Notes: generated by a model from the letters alone, not told the origin. A stretch of 64,000 bases of DNA from Streptomyces griseoloalbus (GCA_014650015.1 BMUD01000007.1:124001-188000); one strand, 5' to 3'; positions 33,337 to 42,730 are shown, counted from the first letter of the stretch. Numbers and translations are program-made.

Positions 33337-34726
33337 AGTCAAACGGATTGAGCGCGCCGCCCAGTTTCTTGGCGCCGTCGGCGATGTCGTCCCCGATGTC
33401 GCTCGCCTTGTCCCCCACCCAGTCGGCTGCCTTGCCGGCGCCTTCCGTGATGTCGTCCCAGTGCTCGACGACCTTCAGGCCCCCGTAGACGATGCCGGTC
33501 CCCACGGCGAGACCGATCGTGACCGGATTGGGTGCGACCATCGCCGCGGTCAAGGAGGCGTTGAACCCGACCTCCGCGTAATTGGCCAGGTAGCCGGCCT
33601 TGCTCTTCTCCCACTCCTTCGCGTGGTCCATGGTGGCGATGTTGGCTACGGAGAACGCCGTCGCGCCCGCCGACCCGACGATGCCCGCCCCCCGCCACAG
33701 CCCCGCGGTCTTCGCGGCCGCGCCGAACCCACCGGCCTTCCCGACCGTCCAGAGGCTGGCCTGCCCCGCGCGGGTGACCGCCTGCCCGGAGTGGGTCAGC
33801 CCGCCGTACACGCGGGCCATGTCGTCCGACCCGGCGAAGAAGTTGATGGCCTGGTTGGGGGTGAAGCCGAGCAGTTTGGCATTCATGAAGCCGCGACGGC
33901 GCAGCGCGTCGAACCCGCCGCCCCAACGGTCGCCGAGGAAGCCGGAGCTGAGGGGCACATTGGCGACCCGTTGGTACGTCCGGCTCCGGGAGGCCATGGT
34001 GCCGAGCTGTCCGGGAAGCCAGCTGCCGGGGGCGGTCAACGAGCGGATGGGCGGGTTGTAGTTGCCGAGCTTCGTGCCCGCCCAGCGCAGGATGGGATTG
34101 CTGCCGGCCGCGGTCCACCGCGCCGCGAGGGCGTCCTTCATGGGCCCGAGCTTGCCGGTCTTCACCGCGTTGCCCAGCAGCACCTTGGTGCCCGCGAAAC
34201 CGCTCGCCGCCACCACCTGGGTCGCGGCCGCGACGTTGAACACGTCGGCGCCGAACTTGATCATCTCGGTGAGGGTCTCTTCGTGCGGCTCCAGGCCGGG
34301 GATCCTCGAGATCGCGTGCGCCTCGAGGCGGGCGATCCAGTCGCCGAGCTTCTCCCCCGGCTGCCGCGCCAGCTCCTTGGCGTTCGGATCGCCGCTCGCC
34401 GCCACCGAGTTGGCCAGCAGCAGCGTCTCCGGCTTGATCCCCTCGCCCTTGTACGTCTCCAGGTCCTTCGGCGTGAACCCCGCCCACAGCAGCCCGGCCG
34501 TCGGGTCGCCGTTCTCCAGGCGCAGGATGACGGCCCGTCGGCGAAGGTCCTTGGCTTCGCTGCCGGCCCAGGACCTCATCGGCTTCAGGGCCGACAGCTG
34601 TCCGCTCACCCCCAGTCGGGCGGCGCGGGTGAAGGCCTCGTCCAGACGGTCCTCCACCCCACCGCGCCCGTCCAGGAGTTGGGCCAGCTGCTCCAGATCC
34701 TCGGGATTTGCTCCCCGAAACGACAT
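33335..34726 (-). CDS. large type VII secretion substrate-like protein without toxin domain
   Basis: This encodes 463 residues. A helical N-terminus (residues 1-75; LEQLAQLLDGRGGVEDRLDE with LKPMRSWAGSEAKDLRRRA) resembles WXG/PPE-type targeting regions. A long Ala/Gly-rich middle follows, then a hydrophobic stretch (about 385-420; AAMVAPNPVTIGLAVGTGIVYGG). The amphipathic tail is DDITEGAGKAADWVGDKASD and similar. Related proteins often serve as bodies of polymorphic toxins, but no recognisable toxin domain is attached here. GGGGGCAGGA precedes the ATG. The role is inferred. Confidence 0.55.
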   Translation of the reverse strand: MSFRGANPEDLEQLAQLLDGRGGVEDRLDEAFTRAARLGVSGQLSALKPMRSWAGSEAKDLRRRAVILRLENGDPTAGLLWAGFTPKDLETYKGEGIKPETLLLANSVAASGDPNAKELARQPGEKLGDWIARLEAHAISRIPGLEPHEETLTEMIKFGADVFNVAAATQVVAASGFAGTKVLLGNAVKTGKLGPMKDALAARWTAAGSNPILRWAGTKLGNYNPPIRSLTAPGSWLPGQLGTMASRSRTYQRVANVPLSSGFLGDRWGGGFDALRRRGFMNAKLLGFTPNQAINFFAGSDDMARVYGGLTHSGQAVTRAGQASLWTVGKAGGFGAAAKTAGLWRGAGIVGSAGATAFSVANIATMDHAKEWEKSKAGYLANYAEVGFNASLTAAMVAPNPVTIGLAVGTGIVYGGLKVVEHWDDITEGAGKAADWVGDKASDIGDDIADGAKKLGGALNPFD

Positions 34727-34903
34727 TCCTGCCCCCGTCCCTCAAGAGCCGGTCCGGCCTTCGCCGTCAGCGGCTCAGAACATGTTGCCAGGGCGAAGCG
34801 CGGCTGTCGTGGGAAGTTCCCCGACGTGAAGTAGAGCATATGATGACAAAAGCGGTCATCGGTCATGGGTGGTGACGCGTCGCAACCCGGTGAAGGAGCG
34901 GTC

Positions 34904-35986
34904 ATGTCCATGCGCGGAGAGCACCAGGCGCCACTGGATCCCGCAGAGCAGGAGGCCTTCGCCGCCGAGGTGGCCGACGTCCTCAACAAGGCGGCGCTGG
35001 CTCTGCTCACCGGCGTCGGCCACCAGTGCGGCCTCTTCGACACCCTCGCCGGCCTGCCGCCGTCCTCCAGCACGGACATCGCCGAGGCGGCCGGCCTCGA
35101 CGAGCGGTACGTCCGCGAGTGGCTGGGCGGCATGGTCGTCGGCGGTTTCCTCGCGTACGACCCGGAGGGGGGCACCTACACCCTGCCACCGGAGCACGCG
35201 GCGTCGCTGACCACGGCGGCCGGGCCGGACAACCTGGCGGGCACGATGCCGTACATCGGACTCATGGGCGAGGTCGAGCAGCAGGTCGTGCGCTGCTTCC
35301 GGGAGGGGGGAGGCGTGCCGTACTCCGCCTATCCGCGGTTCCAGGCCCTGCAGGCCGAGGAGACCGCCCGGGTCTACGACCTGGCGCTCGTGGACACGAT
35401 CATGCCGCTCGTGCCGGGGCTGCCCGAGCGCCTGCGCGACGGCATCGACGTCCTCGACGTGGGCACCGGGCAGGGCCACGCGCCCCTCGTGCTGGCGAAG
35501 GCCTTCCCGGCCGGCCGCTTCCACGGCCTGGACCAGTCGGAGTCCGGCATCGGGGCCGCGCGCGCCGAGGCGGCCCGCGCCGGTGTGGACAACGTCCGCT
35601 ACACCCTCGCCGATGCGACGCGGATCGACGGCGAGTACGACCTCATCACCGCCTTCGACGTGGTCCACGACCTGGCGCGGCCGGCCGAGACGCTCACGGC
35701 GATCGCCCGGGCGCTGCGGGACGACGGCACGTTCCTCATGGGCGACATCGCCGCCTCCAGCAGGCTGGAGGAGAACATCGGGCATCCCTTCGGGCCCGCG
35801 CTCTACGGATTCTCCGTCTTCTACTGCATGACGACCTCCCTGAGCACGGGCGGAGCCGGGCTGGGCACGGTCTGGGGCCGGCAGACGGCCGTGCGCATGC
35901 TCGAGGAGGCCGGGTTCGCGACCGTCGACATCAAGTCCGTGGAAGGCGACCCGATCAACGTCTACTACGTCGCGACCAAGCACTGA
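34904..35986 (+). CDS. SAM-dependent methyltransferase, Rv2258c-like
   Basis: This encodes 360 residues. The N-terminal winged-helix part (about 15-110; ALLTGVGHQCGLFDTLAGLP, IAEAAGLDERYVREWLGGM) precedes a Rossmann methyltransferase with motif I VLDVGTGQGHAPLVLA at about residues 182-197. Motif II is FHGLDQSESG, and AFDVVHDLARP follows. This two-part layout is seen in O-methyltransferase-like proteins such as mycobacterial Rv2258c. GAAGGAG precedes ATG 34904. Substrate is unknown, and its neighbours are not metabolically related. Confidence 0.88.
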   Translation: MSMRGEHQAPLDPAEQEAFAAEVADVLNKAALALLTGVGHQCGLFDTLAGLPPSSSTDIAEAAGLDERYVREWLGGMVVGGFLAYDPEGGTYTLPPEHAASLTTAAGPDNLAGTMPYIGLMGEVEQQVVRCFREGGGVPYSAYPRFQALQAEETARVYDLALVDTIMPLVPGLPERLRDGIDVLDVGTGQGHAPLVLAKAFPAGRFHGLDQSESGIGAARAEAARAGVDNVRYTLADATRIDGEYDLITAFDVVHDLARPAETLTAIARALRDDGTFLMGDIAASSRLEENIGHPFGPALYGFSVFYCMTTSLSTGGAGLGTVWGRQTAVRMLEEAGFATVDIKSVEGDPINVYYVATKH

Positions 35987-36077
35987 CCGCTCCGTCCCGC
36001 GGGCGGGCGGTCCTGTGCGCGGTCGCGGCGCACCGGGATGCGTGCTGTCCTGGAACCAGCCACAGGAGTACACGCCG

Positions 36078-36926
36078 ATGCGCCGCAGCCGGACCTCCCC
36101 CCTCGCGTCCGCCCGGTCTCCCACGCAGGCCGGATCGGGGGGAGGCCTGTTGCCGGCCCGGGATCTCGCCGTCTCCTGGTTCCTGATCGTCCTGATCGCG
36201 GTGCCCGCCTGGGTGCTGACGCTTGGGCAGGCCCGGGACATGGGGGTCGAGCCCGGCACGATGGGGATGGCGCTGCCGCTGTTCCTGCTGCTGTGGGTGA
36301 CGATGATGGCGGCCATGATGCTGCCGTCCATGGCGCCGGTGGCCCTCACATGGGTGCGCGGGATCGGCCGGCAGTCGTCCGGCGGGAGGCGGACCGTGCG
36401 CACCGTCGAGTTCGTGGGCGGGTATCTGCTGGTGTGGACCGCCTTCGGCCTGCTCGCCTACGGGGCCCTGGCCGTCACCGGCGGCCTGGTGGACGGCCGT
36501 CCGGCCGCCGGACGCTGGATCGGCGCGGCGGCCTTCCTGCTCGCCGGCCTGTACCAGCTCGGTCCTCTCAAGAACGTCTGTCTGCGGCACTGCCGTGACC
36601 CCATGAGCCAGCTGGTGCGTTACGCCGGGTTCCGGCCGTGGGCCCGCGACCTTCGGGTGGGCGTCCATCACGGCGGCTACTGCGTCGGCTGCTGCGCGGG
36701 ACTCATGGTCGTCCTGGTCCCGCTCGGCGTGATGAACGTGGCGGCGATGGCCGGGCTGGCCCTGGTGATCTTCCTGGAGAAGCTGTGGTCCCGGGGGCCG
36801 CTGCTCTCCCGGGCCGTGGGGCTGGTGTTCCTCCTGCTGGCCGTGCTCGCGCCGTTCCACGACTGGCTGCTGCCGGGGCTGCGGGCGTCGATGCCGGCGA
36901 TGGGCGGTATCCGTCCGCTCTTCTAG
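36078..36926 (+). CDS. DUF2182 metal-handling-type integral membrane protein
   Basis: This encodes 282 residues with six or seven membrane segments. The family block LLWVTMMAAMMLPSMAPVAL is methionine-rich, and a Cys/His set (KNVCLRHCRDP, VHHGGYCVGCC) could bind copper. DUF2182 proteins are predicted metal-binding membrane proteins usually paired with DUF1326 proteins, as here. AGGAG lies 10 nt before ATG 36078. It converges with the DUF1326 gene and the two ends are linked by a tandem repeat. Confidence 0.85.
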   Translation: MRRSRTSPLASARSPTQAGSGGGLLPARDLAVSWFLIVLIAVPAWVLTLGQARDMGVEPGTMGMALPLFLLLWVTMMAAMMLPSMAPVALTWVRGIGRQSSGGRRTVRTVEFVGGYLLVWTAFGLLAYGALAVTGGLVDGRPAAGRWIGAAAFLLAGLYQLGPLKNVCLRHCRDPMSQLVRYAGFRPWARDLRVGVHHGGYCVGCCAGLMVVLVPLGVMNVAAMAGLALVIFLEKLWSRGPLLSRAVGLVFLLLAVLAPFHDWLLPGLRASMPAMGGIRPLF

Positions 36927-36930
36927 TCCG

Positions 36931-36970
36931 GTCAGGTCCGGTCGGGTGCGGTCAGGTCCGGTCGGGTCCG
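36931..36970. repeat. 20-bp tandem repeat at the convergent gene ends
   Basis: Two copies of GTCAGGTCCGGTCGGGT plus three bases (36931-36950, 36951-36970) begin just after the DUF2182 stop. They cover the last codons and stop of the DUF1326 gene. Confidence 0.75.
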
Positions 36971-37614
36971 CTCCAGTCGAACGGGAAGTACTTGCTCGAC
37001 TTCCCCGAACGTTCCCAGGAGAAGCCGAACGCGTCGGCGCGGTCGGCAGTGGCCCGTCCCCAGGTGGCGACCTGGCCCGGCCCGACCTCGGCGCCCGGGG
37101 CGTTGTGGACCTGGACGCGTGCGCCGTCCGGCGTCGTCGGGCCGGTGAGTGCCTCGGCGGTGGCCGTCACCCTGCCGGGAACCTCGGCCCGCCAGGTGGC
37201 GAGGTCCTCGTCGATCTCGACGTGGACGGGAGCGAAGTCCATGCCGCGCATCTCAGGGTGGAACATCTCCCCGAACTGGGCAGGCCAGCCGCCCGCCTCA
37301 CCGCCGAAGATCGCCCCGAGCGCGCCGCGCTGCCGCTCGTCGGCTCGTTCGTCGAAGAAGACCGCGGCGTACGGGTCGGTGTGCGTGCCGGCCCAGGGGT
37401 TGCCGGTGAAGGAGCCGAGCATCAGGACGTTGAGATCGTCGAGCCGCACGTCACCGAAGCTGCCTTCACGGATGTGCCAGACCAGCACGCCTTCGCAGTC
37501 GCCGTAGGTCGGGGGCTGGGCGAACGTACAGGGGCACGGTATGGCGCAGTTGCACACATCGAACCAGTCACCGGTCAGGTGCCAGCGGGTACCGGTGGTG
37601 ACGTGATCTGTCAT
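36952..37614 (-). CDS. DUF1326-domain protein, partner of DUF2182
   Basis: This encodes 220 residues. The DUF1326 signature opens the protein: WHLTGDWFDVCNCAIPCPCTF with its Cys-rich loop, then GDCEGVLVWHIREGSFGDV, and later EMRGMDFAPVHVEID. The CNCAIPCPC cluster is a probable metal site. It is convergent with the DUF2182 membrane protein, the usual genomic partner, and likely works with it in metal trafficking. AGGAGG lies 9 nt before ATG 37614. Confidence 0.87.
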   Translation of the reverse strand: MTDHVTTGTRWHLTGDWFDVCNCAIPCPCTFAQPPTYGDCEGVLVWHIREGSFGDVRLDDLNVLMLGSFTGNPWAGTHTDPYAAVFFDERADERQRGALGAIFGGEAGGWPAQFGEMFHPEMRGMDFAPVHVEIDEDLATWRAEVPGRVTATAEALTGPTTPDGARVQVHNAPGAEVGPGQVATWGRATADRADAFGFSWERSGKSSKYFPFDWSGPDRT

Positions 37615-37825
37615 CTCGCTTGCCTCCTGCCGAGCCGGAGGGCTCACTCGCAGTGGCGGGACCGCGTGTCCCGAGCTCGCGCCCGGGGTGGTCGAGGCGG
37701 CCTCCCCTCCAGCTTGCACCCCGCGTTCCCGGAGGGGAACCCAGCCGTCGAGGAGTGCGCGGGCGCCGCCCGAGAAGGTGACGGGCCTTTTGCTGCCGCC
37801 CGCCGGCCGTCTTCGGGCCGTGCGA

Positions 37826-37852
37826 AACCCCCAGGTCGCTGACCTGGGGGTT
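37826..37852. terminator. terminator downstream of the 37877 gene
   Basis: The stem AACCCCCAGGTC / GACCTGGGGGTT (12 bp) has a GCT loop and lies 24 bp past the stop of the secreted protein gene. Confidence 0.75.
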
Positions 37853-37876
37853 CCTGCGAGTGGGCCGCGGGCAGGG

Positions 37877-39193
37877 TCACTCGGAGGCGTTGAGCACCAG
37901 TTCGGCGTGGGCGTTGTGCGGCTTCGGGTCGTGGGGTGCCTGCCGCTCGGAGGCGTGGAGCGTGACGGCACCGGTGGCGTCCGGGACCACCCGGTCGACA
38001 CGCAGTGTGAAGGGGAACTGGATCCGGTCCGTGGGGGTGGACCAGTGCCGGAGTTCGCACCGGTACGTGGCGGCTCCCTCCGCCCGGCAGTTCTCGGGTG
38101 CCGAGACGACCGAGGCGCCCTCGGGCACCGCCAGGGTGACCGTGCCCACCGCGTCACCGGAGCCGACGTTGGCGAACCAGGCGGGACCCCGGTTGCGGAA
38201 CCCGATCGTGGCCGTGACCGTCTCCCCGGCCGCGCCGGTGACCTCGTCGCCCTGGACGGCGAAGTCGGCCGTGTTCACCGCGGTGACCGACGTGCTGGTG
38301 AAGTTGTCCTCGGGGTTCCGGTCCCGCGTGCCCTCGAGCGGCTGGACGCTGACATCGAGCCGCTCGAACAGGGCGTGGGACGCCACGGTGAGCCGCAGTG
38401 GCTCCGGCAGGGTGACGGTGGCGCCGGGCTCCACGACGGTGTCGAAGGCGCAGTCCAGCAGGCCGCCCGGCATGTCCTCGGTGTCCAGGACGGGCGGGGT
38501 CCAGGCGCAGCCCGGGTAGGTGGTGGGGAACTCCAGGCCGTAGGTGTTCCACACCCGGAGACGGAAGCCCTTCGCGACCGCGTCGCCGTGGTTGGTGACC
38601 GTGACGGGGACGGTGAGGGAGGCCCCGGGGGCGACCGGTCCCACCGGCGCCGGCTCGGTCAGGCTCAGGTCCGGCGTGGGTACGGACTCGACCGTGACCG
38701 ATGTGCTGCCCCAGTGGGTGGAGAGCACACCGTCCGGGCCGTCGGTCTCGGCCTGCCCGCGGTGGCCGATGCTCAGCTCCGCACCGGCCGGGGCGCCCTC
38801 CAGGGTCCGGAGTCCGAGGGTGACCTGGGGCCCGTCGTAGGTGCCGCCGATGTCGCCGACCTCCCAGATGTCGCACACCGCGGTGGTGCCGGACCCGGCC
38901 AGGAAGCAGGTGTCCGGCACCGAGACCTCGGCCACGCCGGCCAGCTCCGACAGGTCGAGGCTGAGCACGCCGTTGGCGACGTGGTAGTCGCCGTTGTCGT
39001 GGTACAGGCCGAACGACAGCTCCTGGTACGAGCCCGGAGTGGCGGACAGCGTCACCCCCTCCGGGGACTGGACCCACAGCGCGTCGCTCGCGGCGGAGGC
39101 CGGCGCGGTGCCGAGCACGGTGGCGCTCAGTGCCGCGGCTGCGACGAGCGCGTACGCGCCGAGCCGTCTTCTGCGGCCGGTGGCGGTCTTCAT
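37877..39193 (-). CDS. secreted multi-domain CARDB/DUF11-like surface protein
   Basis: This encodes 438 residues. The signal peptide (GRRRRLGAYALVAAAALSAT, cleavage about residue 35 at ASA/A) is followed by three beta-sandwich domains. Repeated statements such as VAPGASLTVPVTVTNHGDAV and GAAGETVTATIGFRNRGPAW are typical of CARDB/DUF11-like adhesive domains. There is one Cys pair in each of several loops and no LPxTG anchor or membrane tail, so it is released or non-covalently bound. GGGAG precedes ATG 39193. Its exact role is unknown. Confidence 0.75.
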   Translation of the reverse strand: MKTATGRRRRLGAYALVAAAALSATVLGTAPASAASDALWVQSPEGVTLSATPGSYQELSFGLYHDNGDYHVANGVLSLDLSELAGVAEVSVPDTCFLAGSGTTAVCDIWEVGDIGGTYDGPQVTLGLRTLEGAPAGAELSIGHRGQAETDGPDGVLSTHWGSTSVTVESVPTPDLSLTEPAPVGPVAPGASLTVPVTVTNHGDAVAKGFRLRVWNTYGLEFPTTYPGCAWTPPVLDTEDMPGGLLDCAFDTVVEPGATVTLPEPLRLTVASHALFERLDVSVQPLEGTRDRNPEDNFTSTSVTAVNTADFAVQGDEVTGAAGETVTATIGFRNRGPAWFANVGSGDAVGTVTLAVPEGASVVSAPENCRAEGAATYRCELRHWSTPTDRIQFPFTLRVDRVVPDATGAVTLHASERQAPHDPKPHNAHAELVLNASE

Positions 39194-39900
39194 GGCAACT
39201 CCCGGGTTGTACGGGGATCCATCCCGTGGTGACGGTCCTGGGGAGGTCCGCACGGAGTGATCGTTTCCGCTGTTGGACGGCCACGACCTGCCAAAGGTTG
39301 TGCCGGGCAGGGGCGTTGCCGCGGGCGCCGGCGCGGGCGCTGATGGGGGCCGACGGCGCCGGCCTCGACGCGCGACCGCGCACGGTGCGCGGGAGGCCAC
39401 CGCCAAGCCCGATGACCAGCGTATTGACCTGCGCAGACGGGCTGTGTTTCGCTCGGCGTGAGGGCCTGGGGGCACCGCTGTCGACGGTGGTTGTCCGCTC
39501 TGACGGGCACACCAAGGGCACGAGCGGCGTGCAGGGGCGGGATCGAGGGGGGCATGAGGTGTCTCGGGGCCCGGGGAGCCACAGCGGGGGCACGGACGAA
39601 GCGACCGCATCGCATGCGCCTTTACCCTGACCGGCCGACATCACCGCTGCCGCCCCGCGGGTTCCCGCGGGCGTCGCCCGCGACGATGTCCGCCTCGCCC
39701 CGCTCGGGATCCCGTACCCGGAACCCGTACCCGGATCCCGTACCCGGATCCCGTACCCGGATCCCGTACCCGGAACCCGGACCCTGATCTTTCCGTCTTG
39801 CTTCGACGGGCTGCTCTTCGTAAGAGGAAAAGCGTTCCGGCCGGAAGGTGACGAGCGAAACCGCCCTGACCTAGCCAACAACTAGCAAAGCAGCCAGGAA
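39194..39900. other. 700-bp gene-poor gap
   Basis: No complete gene is convincing. Bases 39450-39530 read CGCTCTGACGGGCACACCAA, a segment that resembles 51970-52000 (CGCTCCGACGGGCACGGCGA); both may be relics of one gene. A 13-bp tandem array follows at 39711. The last 100 bases are A/T-richer and should hold the promoter of the PAP2 gene. Confidence 0.45.
39711..39775. repeat. 13-bp tandem array, five units
   Basis: Five consecutive units of CCCGTACCCGGAT (first and last ending AA) occupy 39711-39775. Each unit holds a near-palindromic CCCGTACCCGG. The period of 13 is not a multiple of three and no gene crosses it. Confidence 0.85.
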
Positions 39901-41310
39901 TTGAAACACATACCACCGCAGGACCTTTCCCGAATAAACCGAAGAACCGCGCTCTCTGTTTGGCGTCGACCACGGGCGAGAATCTGGGCCGTGGCGGGTG
40001 TCGTGGCCCTCGGATTCCTCATCGCATTGGAGTTCGCCGCGCGTCGCTACGGCCTCCCGGGGCCGATCACCAACCAGGTGCGAGAAGTGATATTCGCCCC
40101 CAAGTCGGGCGGTCTGCTGTACGCCGCCATGGCCTTGATGATGGTGGTCCTCACCTGGCGGCAACGGTTCATCGCGACAGGTGCGGCGATCGGTATCGAT
40201 ATCGCCTTCCTGGTGATCCGGTGGGCGTTCGACGTCCGGACGACCGGCGGCCACCCCTTCGGCAACGGCGCGCTGTGGGTGATCCTGGGCTGCGCGGTCC
40301 TCGCCGTCACGCGCCGCACCGGCCGGGAACGGGTCCTGCTGTTGAAGGGCGTGGGGCTCGCCCTGCTCCTCATGGCCGGCCGCAAGACCGGCGACACCTG
40401 GCTGCTCATCACCTCGAAGACCCGCCCGGTGGTGCTCGACCAGTACGTGGCGACCGCCGATCACGCGCTGGGCAACCCGTCGTGGCTGGTGGGCCGGCTG
40501 GTCACGGCGACCGGCCCCATCGGCTTCAACGCCCTCGACTTCGTCTACGGTCAACTCGCGGTGGCCGCGGTCGTCGTCGCGCTGTACCAACTGCGTGGTG
40601 TGGCGGTCGAGCGCCGCTTCCCGGGCCATCACCTGGTGCGCACCTTCCTGGTGATCGGTCTCCTCGGGCCCGCCTTCTACATGATCTACCCGGTGGTCGG
40701 CCCGCTCTTCGCCTACGGCACCGGCACCGAGCACTGGGCGGGGGTCAGCCTGTGGGCGGAGGACATGCCGCCCAGCGTGCAGTGGGCGGCGGCCGACCTG
40801 TGGCCGCACACGCCACCGCCGATCACGACCCCGCACCCCATGCCGTTCGACGAGATCACCCCACGGAACTGCATGCCCAGCCTGCACACGGCGTGGGCCA
40901 CCGCGATCTTCGTCCATTCCCGGAAGGGCCCGCGCGTCCTGCGCTGCGCGGGAACCGTCTGGCTGATCGCCACGCTCGCCGCGACGCTGGGGTTCGGCTA
41001 CCACTACGGCGCGGATCTCCTGGCCGGCGTGGTGTTCGCGCTCACGATCGAGGCAGCTCTGCGCGCGTTCGACCGCGGCTGGGACCGGTCGGGGGTCCAG
41101 CTGGCCGCTTACGGCGCGACGGTCTTCGCCGCCCTCCTGCTGTCCTACCGCTTCCTGCCGGTGGAGATGGCCCGGCACCCGTGGGTGTCCGGACCGCTGC
41201 TCCTGCTGGCGACGGCCTCGGTGGTCTACGGCTACGTCCGGACCACCGCACTGTGGGAACCGAGGGCCGCACCGGCGCGGCAGCCGACACCGCAACCCGA
41301 GCTGATCTGA
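39901..41310 (+). CDS. PAP2-superfamily membrane phosphatase or transferase
   Basis: This encodes up to 469 residues with about ten membrane spans. The PAP2 active-site motifs are split as usual: the C2-type NCMPSLHTAWATAIF holds the catalytic His, and GFGYHYGADLLAGVV the second His and Asp. The layout resembles inositolphosphotransferase/AUR1-like PAP2 proteins, acting on lipid-phosphate substrates outside the membrane. The start is uncertain: TTG 39901 (AGGA just upstream) or the first downstream GTG near 39991. Confidence 0.82.
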   Translation: MKHIPPQDLSRINRRTALSVWRRPRARIWAVAGVVALGFLIALEFAARRYGLPGPITNQVREVIFAPKSGGLLYAAMALMMVVLTWRQRFIATGAAIGIDIAFLVIRWAFDVRTTGGHPFGNGALWVILGCAVLAVTRRTGRERVLLLKGVGLALLLMAGRKTGDTWLLITSKTRPVVLDQYVATADHALGNPSWLVGRLVTATGPIGFNALDFVYGQLAVAAVVVALYQLRGVAVERRFPGHHLVRTFLVIGLLGPAFYMIYPVVGPLFAYGTGTEHWAGVSLWAEDMPPSVQWAAADLWPHTPPPITTPHPMPFDEITPRNCMPSLHTAWATAIFVHSRKGPRVLRCAGTVWLIATLAATLGFGYHYGADLLAGVVFALTIEAALRAFDRGWDRSGVQLAAYGATVFAALLLSYRFLPVEMARHPWVSGPLLLLATASVVYGYVRTTALWEPRAAPARQPTPQPELI

Positions 41311-41351
41311 ACGTGCGCGTGCTCTGCTTCGCCGCCGCACTCGGCGTCCTT

Positions 41352-41386
41352 GAGGAGGGCGGGGCATCGACCGCCCCGCCCTCCTC
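41352..41386. terminator. bidirectional terminator
   Basis: The perfect 14-bp stem GAGGAGGGCGGGGC with its complement and a 7-nt loop lies between the convergent PAP2 and deacetylase genes. Confidence 0.85.
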
Positions 41387-41488
41387 GGCCCGCACCCGTG
41401 TCCTGCCGGGCCGGCCGTCACTGCCGAAGCCGCCTGACGCGTCCGGGCCGGGGGACCTCGAACGCCGGGACCCGCCAGGTCCAAAGGC

Positions 41489-42262
41489 TCAGCGCACCGG
41501 GAAGCCGAAGGAGTAGCCCTGCTCCTTGAGCCAGGGCAGGATGCGGCGCAGGGCTTCGACGGTCTGGGAGCGGTCCCCTCCCGCGTCGTGGAAGAGGAGC
41601 GTCGGCCCGTTGGGGAGCTCCCGTTCGACGGTGGCGACGATGGCGTCGGTGCCCGGCCGCTCGAAGTCCTTGGTGTCCACGTTCCAGCCCAGGGGGCGCA
41701 TGCCCCGGGAGGCGGCCAGCTCGCGGCTGTAGGGGGTGAAGGCCCCGCCGGGCGCCCGGTAGTACAGCGGCCGTACGCCCCCGGACGCCTCGGTGATCAT
41801 GCGTTCGGCGTCGAGTATCTGCTGCGACTGGTAGGCCTCGGACTTCTGGTCCATGGCGGTGTCGTGCGACACCGTGTGGTCGCACAGCCGGTGCCCGGCC
41901 GCGACCACCTTCTTCACGAGGTCCGGGTGGGCCTCGGCCTGCGTCCCCGTCACGCAGAACGTGGCCTTCACCCCGTACTCGCGCAGCAGGTCGAGCACTT
42001 GAGGGGTCCACACGGGGTCGGGGCCGTCGTCGATGGTGATGTTGACGCCGCGCGGCCCCTCGTCCGAGGCGTGCGCGATGGTCACCGCGACCGGCTCGAG
42101 GTCACCGCCCGGCGTGGCCGACGCGGTCGCCTTCGGCGACGAGCCGTCCACGGCGTCGGCCTGCGCGGTCCACACCGAGGCACCGAGGGCGAGCGCCGTC
42201 ACCCCGAGTGCCGCCCCGAGCACCTTGCCGTACCAGCCCCGCCCGCCGCCGTGCCGTGCCAT
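41489..42262 (-). CDS. polysaccharide deacetylase, NodB-type
   Basis: This encodes 257 residues. A signal anchor or peptide (about residues 12-34) precedes a NodB deacetylase domain with all five motifs: TIDDGPDP (metal and base Asp), HTVSHD, RAPGGAF, LGWNVDTKDFERPG and LLFHDAG. Such enzymes remove N-acetyl groups from peptidoglycan or chitin oligomers outside the cell. ATG 42262 follows a GGAAGCGGGGCGG stretch. Longer upstream starts lack a ribosome site. The neighbouring genes do not fix the substrate. Confidence 0.9.
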   Translation of the reverse strand: MARHGGGRGWYGKVLGAALGVTALALGASVWTAQADAVDGSSPKATASATPGGDLEPVAVTIAHASDEGPRGVNITIDDGPDPVWTPQVLDLLREYGVKATFCVTGTQAEAHPDLVKKVVAAGHRLCDHTVSHDTAMDQKSEAYQSQQILDAERMITEASGGVRPLYYRAPGGAFTPYSRELAASRGMRPLGWNVDTKDFERPGTDAIVATVERELPNGPTLLFHDAGGDRSQTVEALRRILPWLKEQGYSFGFPVR

Positions 42263-42730
42263 GTCCGCCCCGCTTCCACGCAAGTTCCTCGTCGGTGCTC
42301 GGTCACTTCGAGACCACCTGGCAGGACGAAGGACAGGGGCCACGGGATGCGTCCGTTACCGATCACGGACAATCCCGGGGGCGTTCGCGGACAACTCGGC
42401 GAGCCGCGGCCGGCGGTTCCCGCGGCGGCATCGACGCCACCCGCGGTGTCGGCGGCGTCGGGCGGGGCGGAAAATCGCCGTCCCGGTGCTCTTTCCGCCC
42501 CGGCCGGATGGCGGGACCACCACCGTTGAGAACCAGGAATTCTCCACTCCATAAGCGGATTATCGATTCGGCGTCGTTCCTCTTTCCCCATCCGTCCCTG
42601 GCGGATCTGCCGTACGGCAAGGGGAATCCGGGCAAGTCGAATTCGCGTCAAGCAGTGCGATCAGTGTTTTTTGGACTTTGTCTTCCGGAGAAATCGAGAA
42701 ACCGTTTCTCCATCTCTACGATCGCAAGCT
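42263..42730. other. promoter region of the amino-acid oxidase operon
   Basis: No gene is supported. The right half is unusually A/T-rich for this window. A 10-bp inverted repeat, GGGGCGGAAA (42464-42473) with TTTCCGCCCC (42492-42501), and the palindrome listed separately lie in it. Confidence 0.45.
42687..42711. promoter_or_regulatory. palindrome just upstream of the oxidase start
   Basis: GGAGAAA (42687-42693) and TTTCTCC (42705-42711) are complementary, and a tighter palindrome GAGAAA-ccg-TTTCTC lies within. No normal ribosome site precedes the ATG at 42731, so this element may act as an operator or RNA hairpin. Confidence 0.45.

Noticed and set aside
39711-39775. CRISPR array
   Set aside because: Units are directly adjacent, 13 bp long and have no spacers; no cas genes lie in the window.
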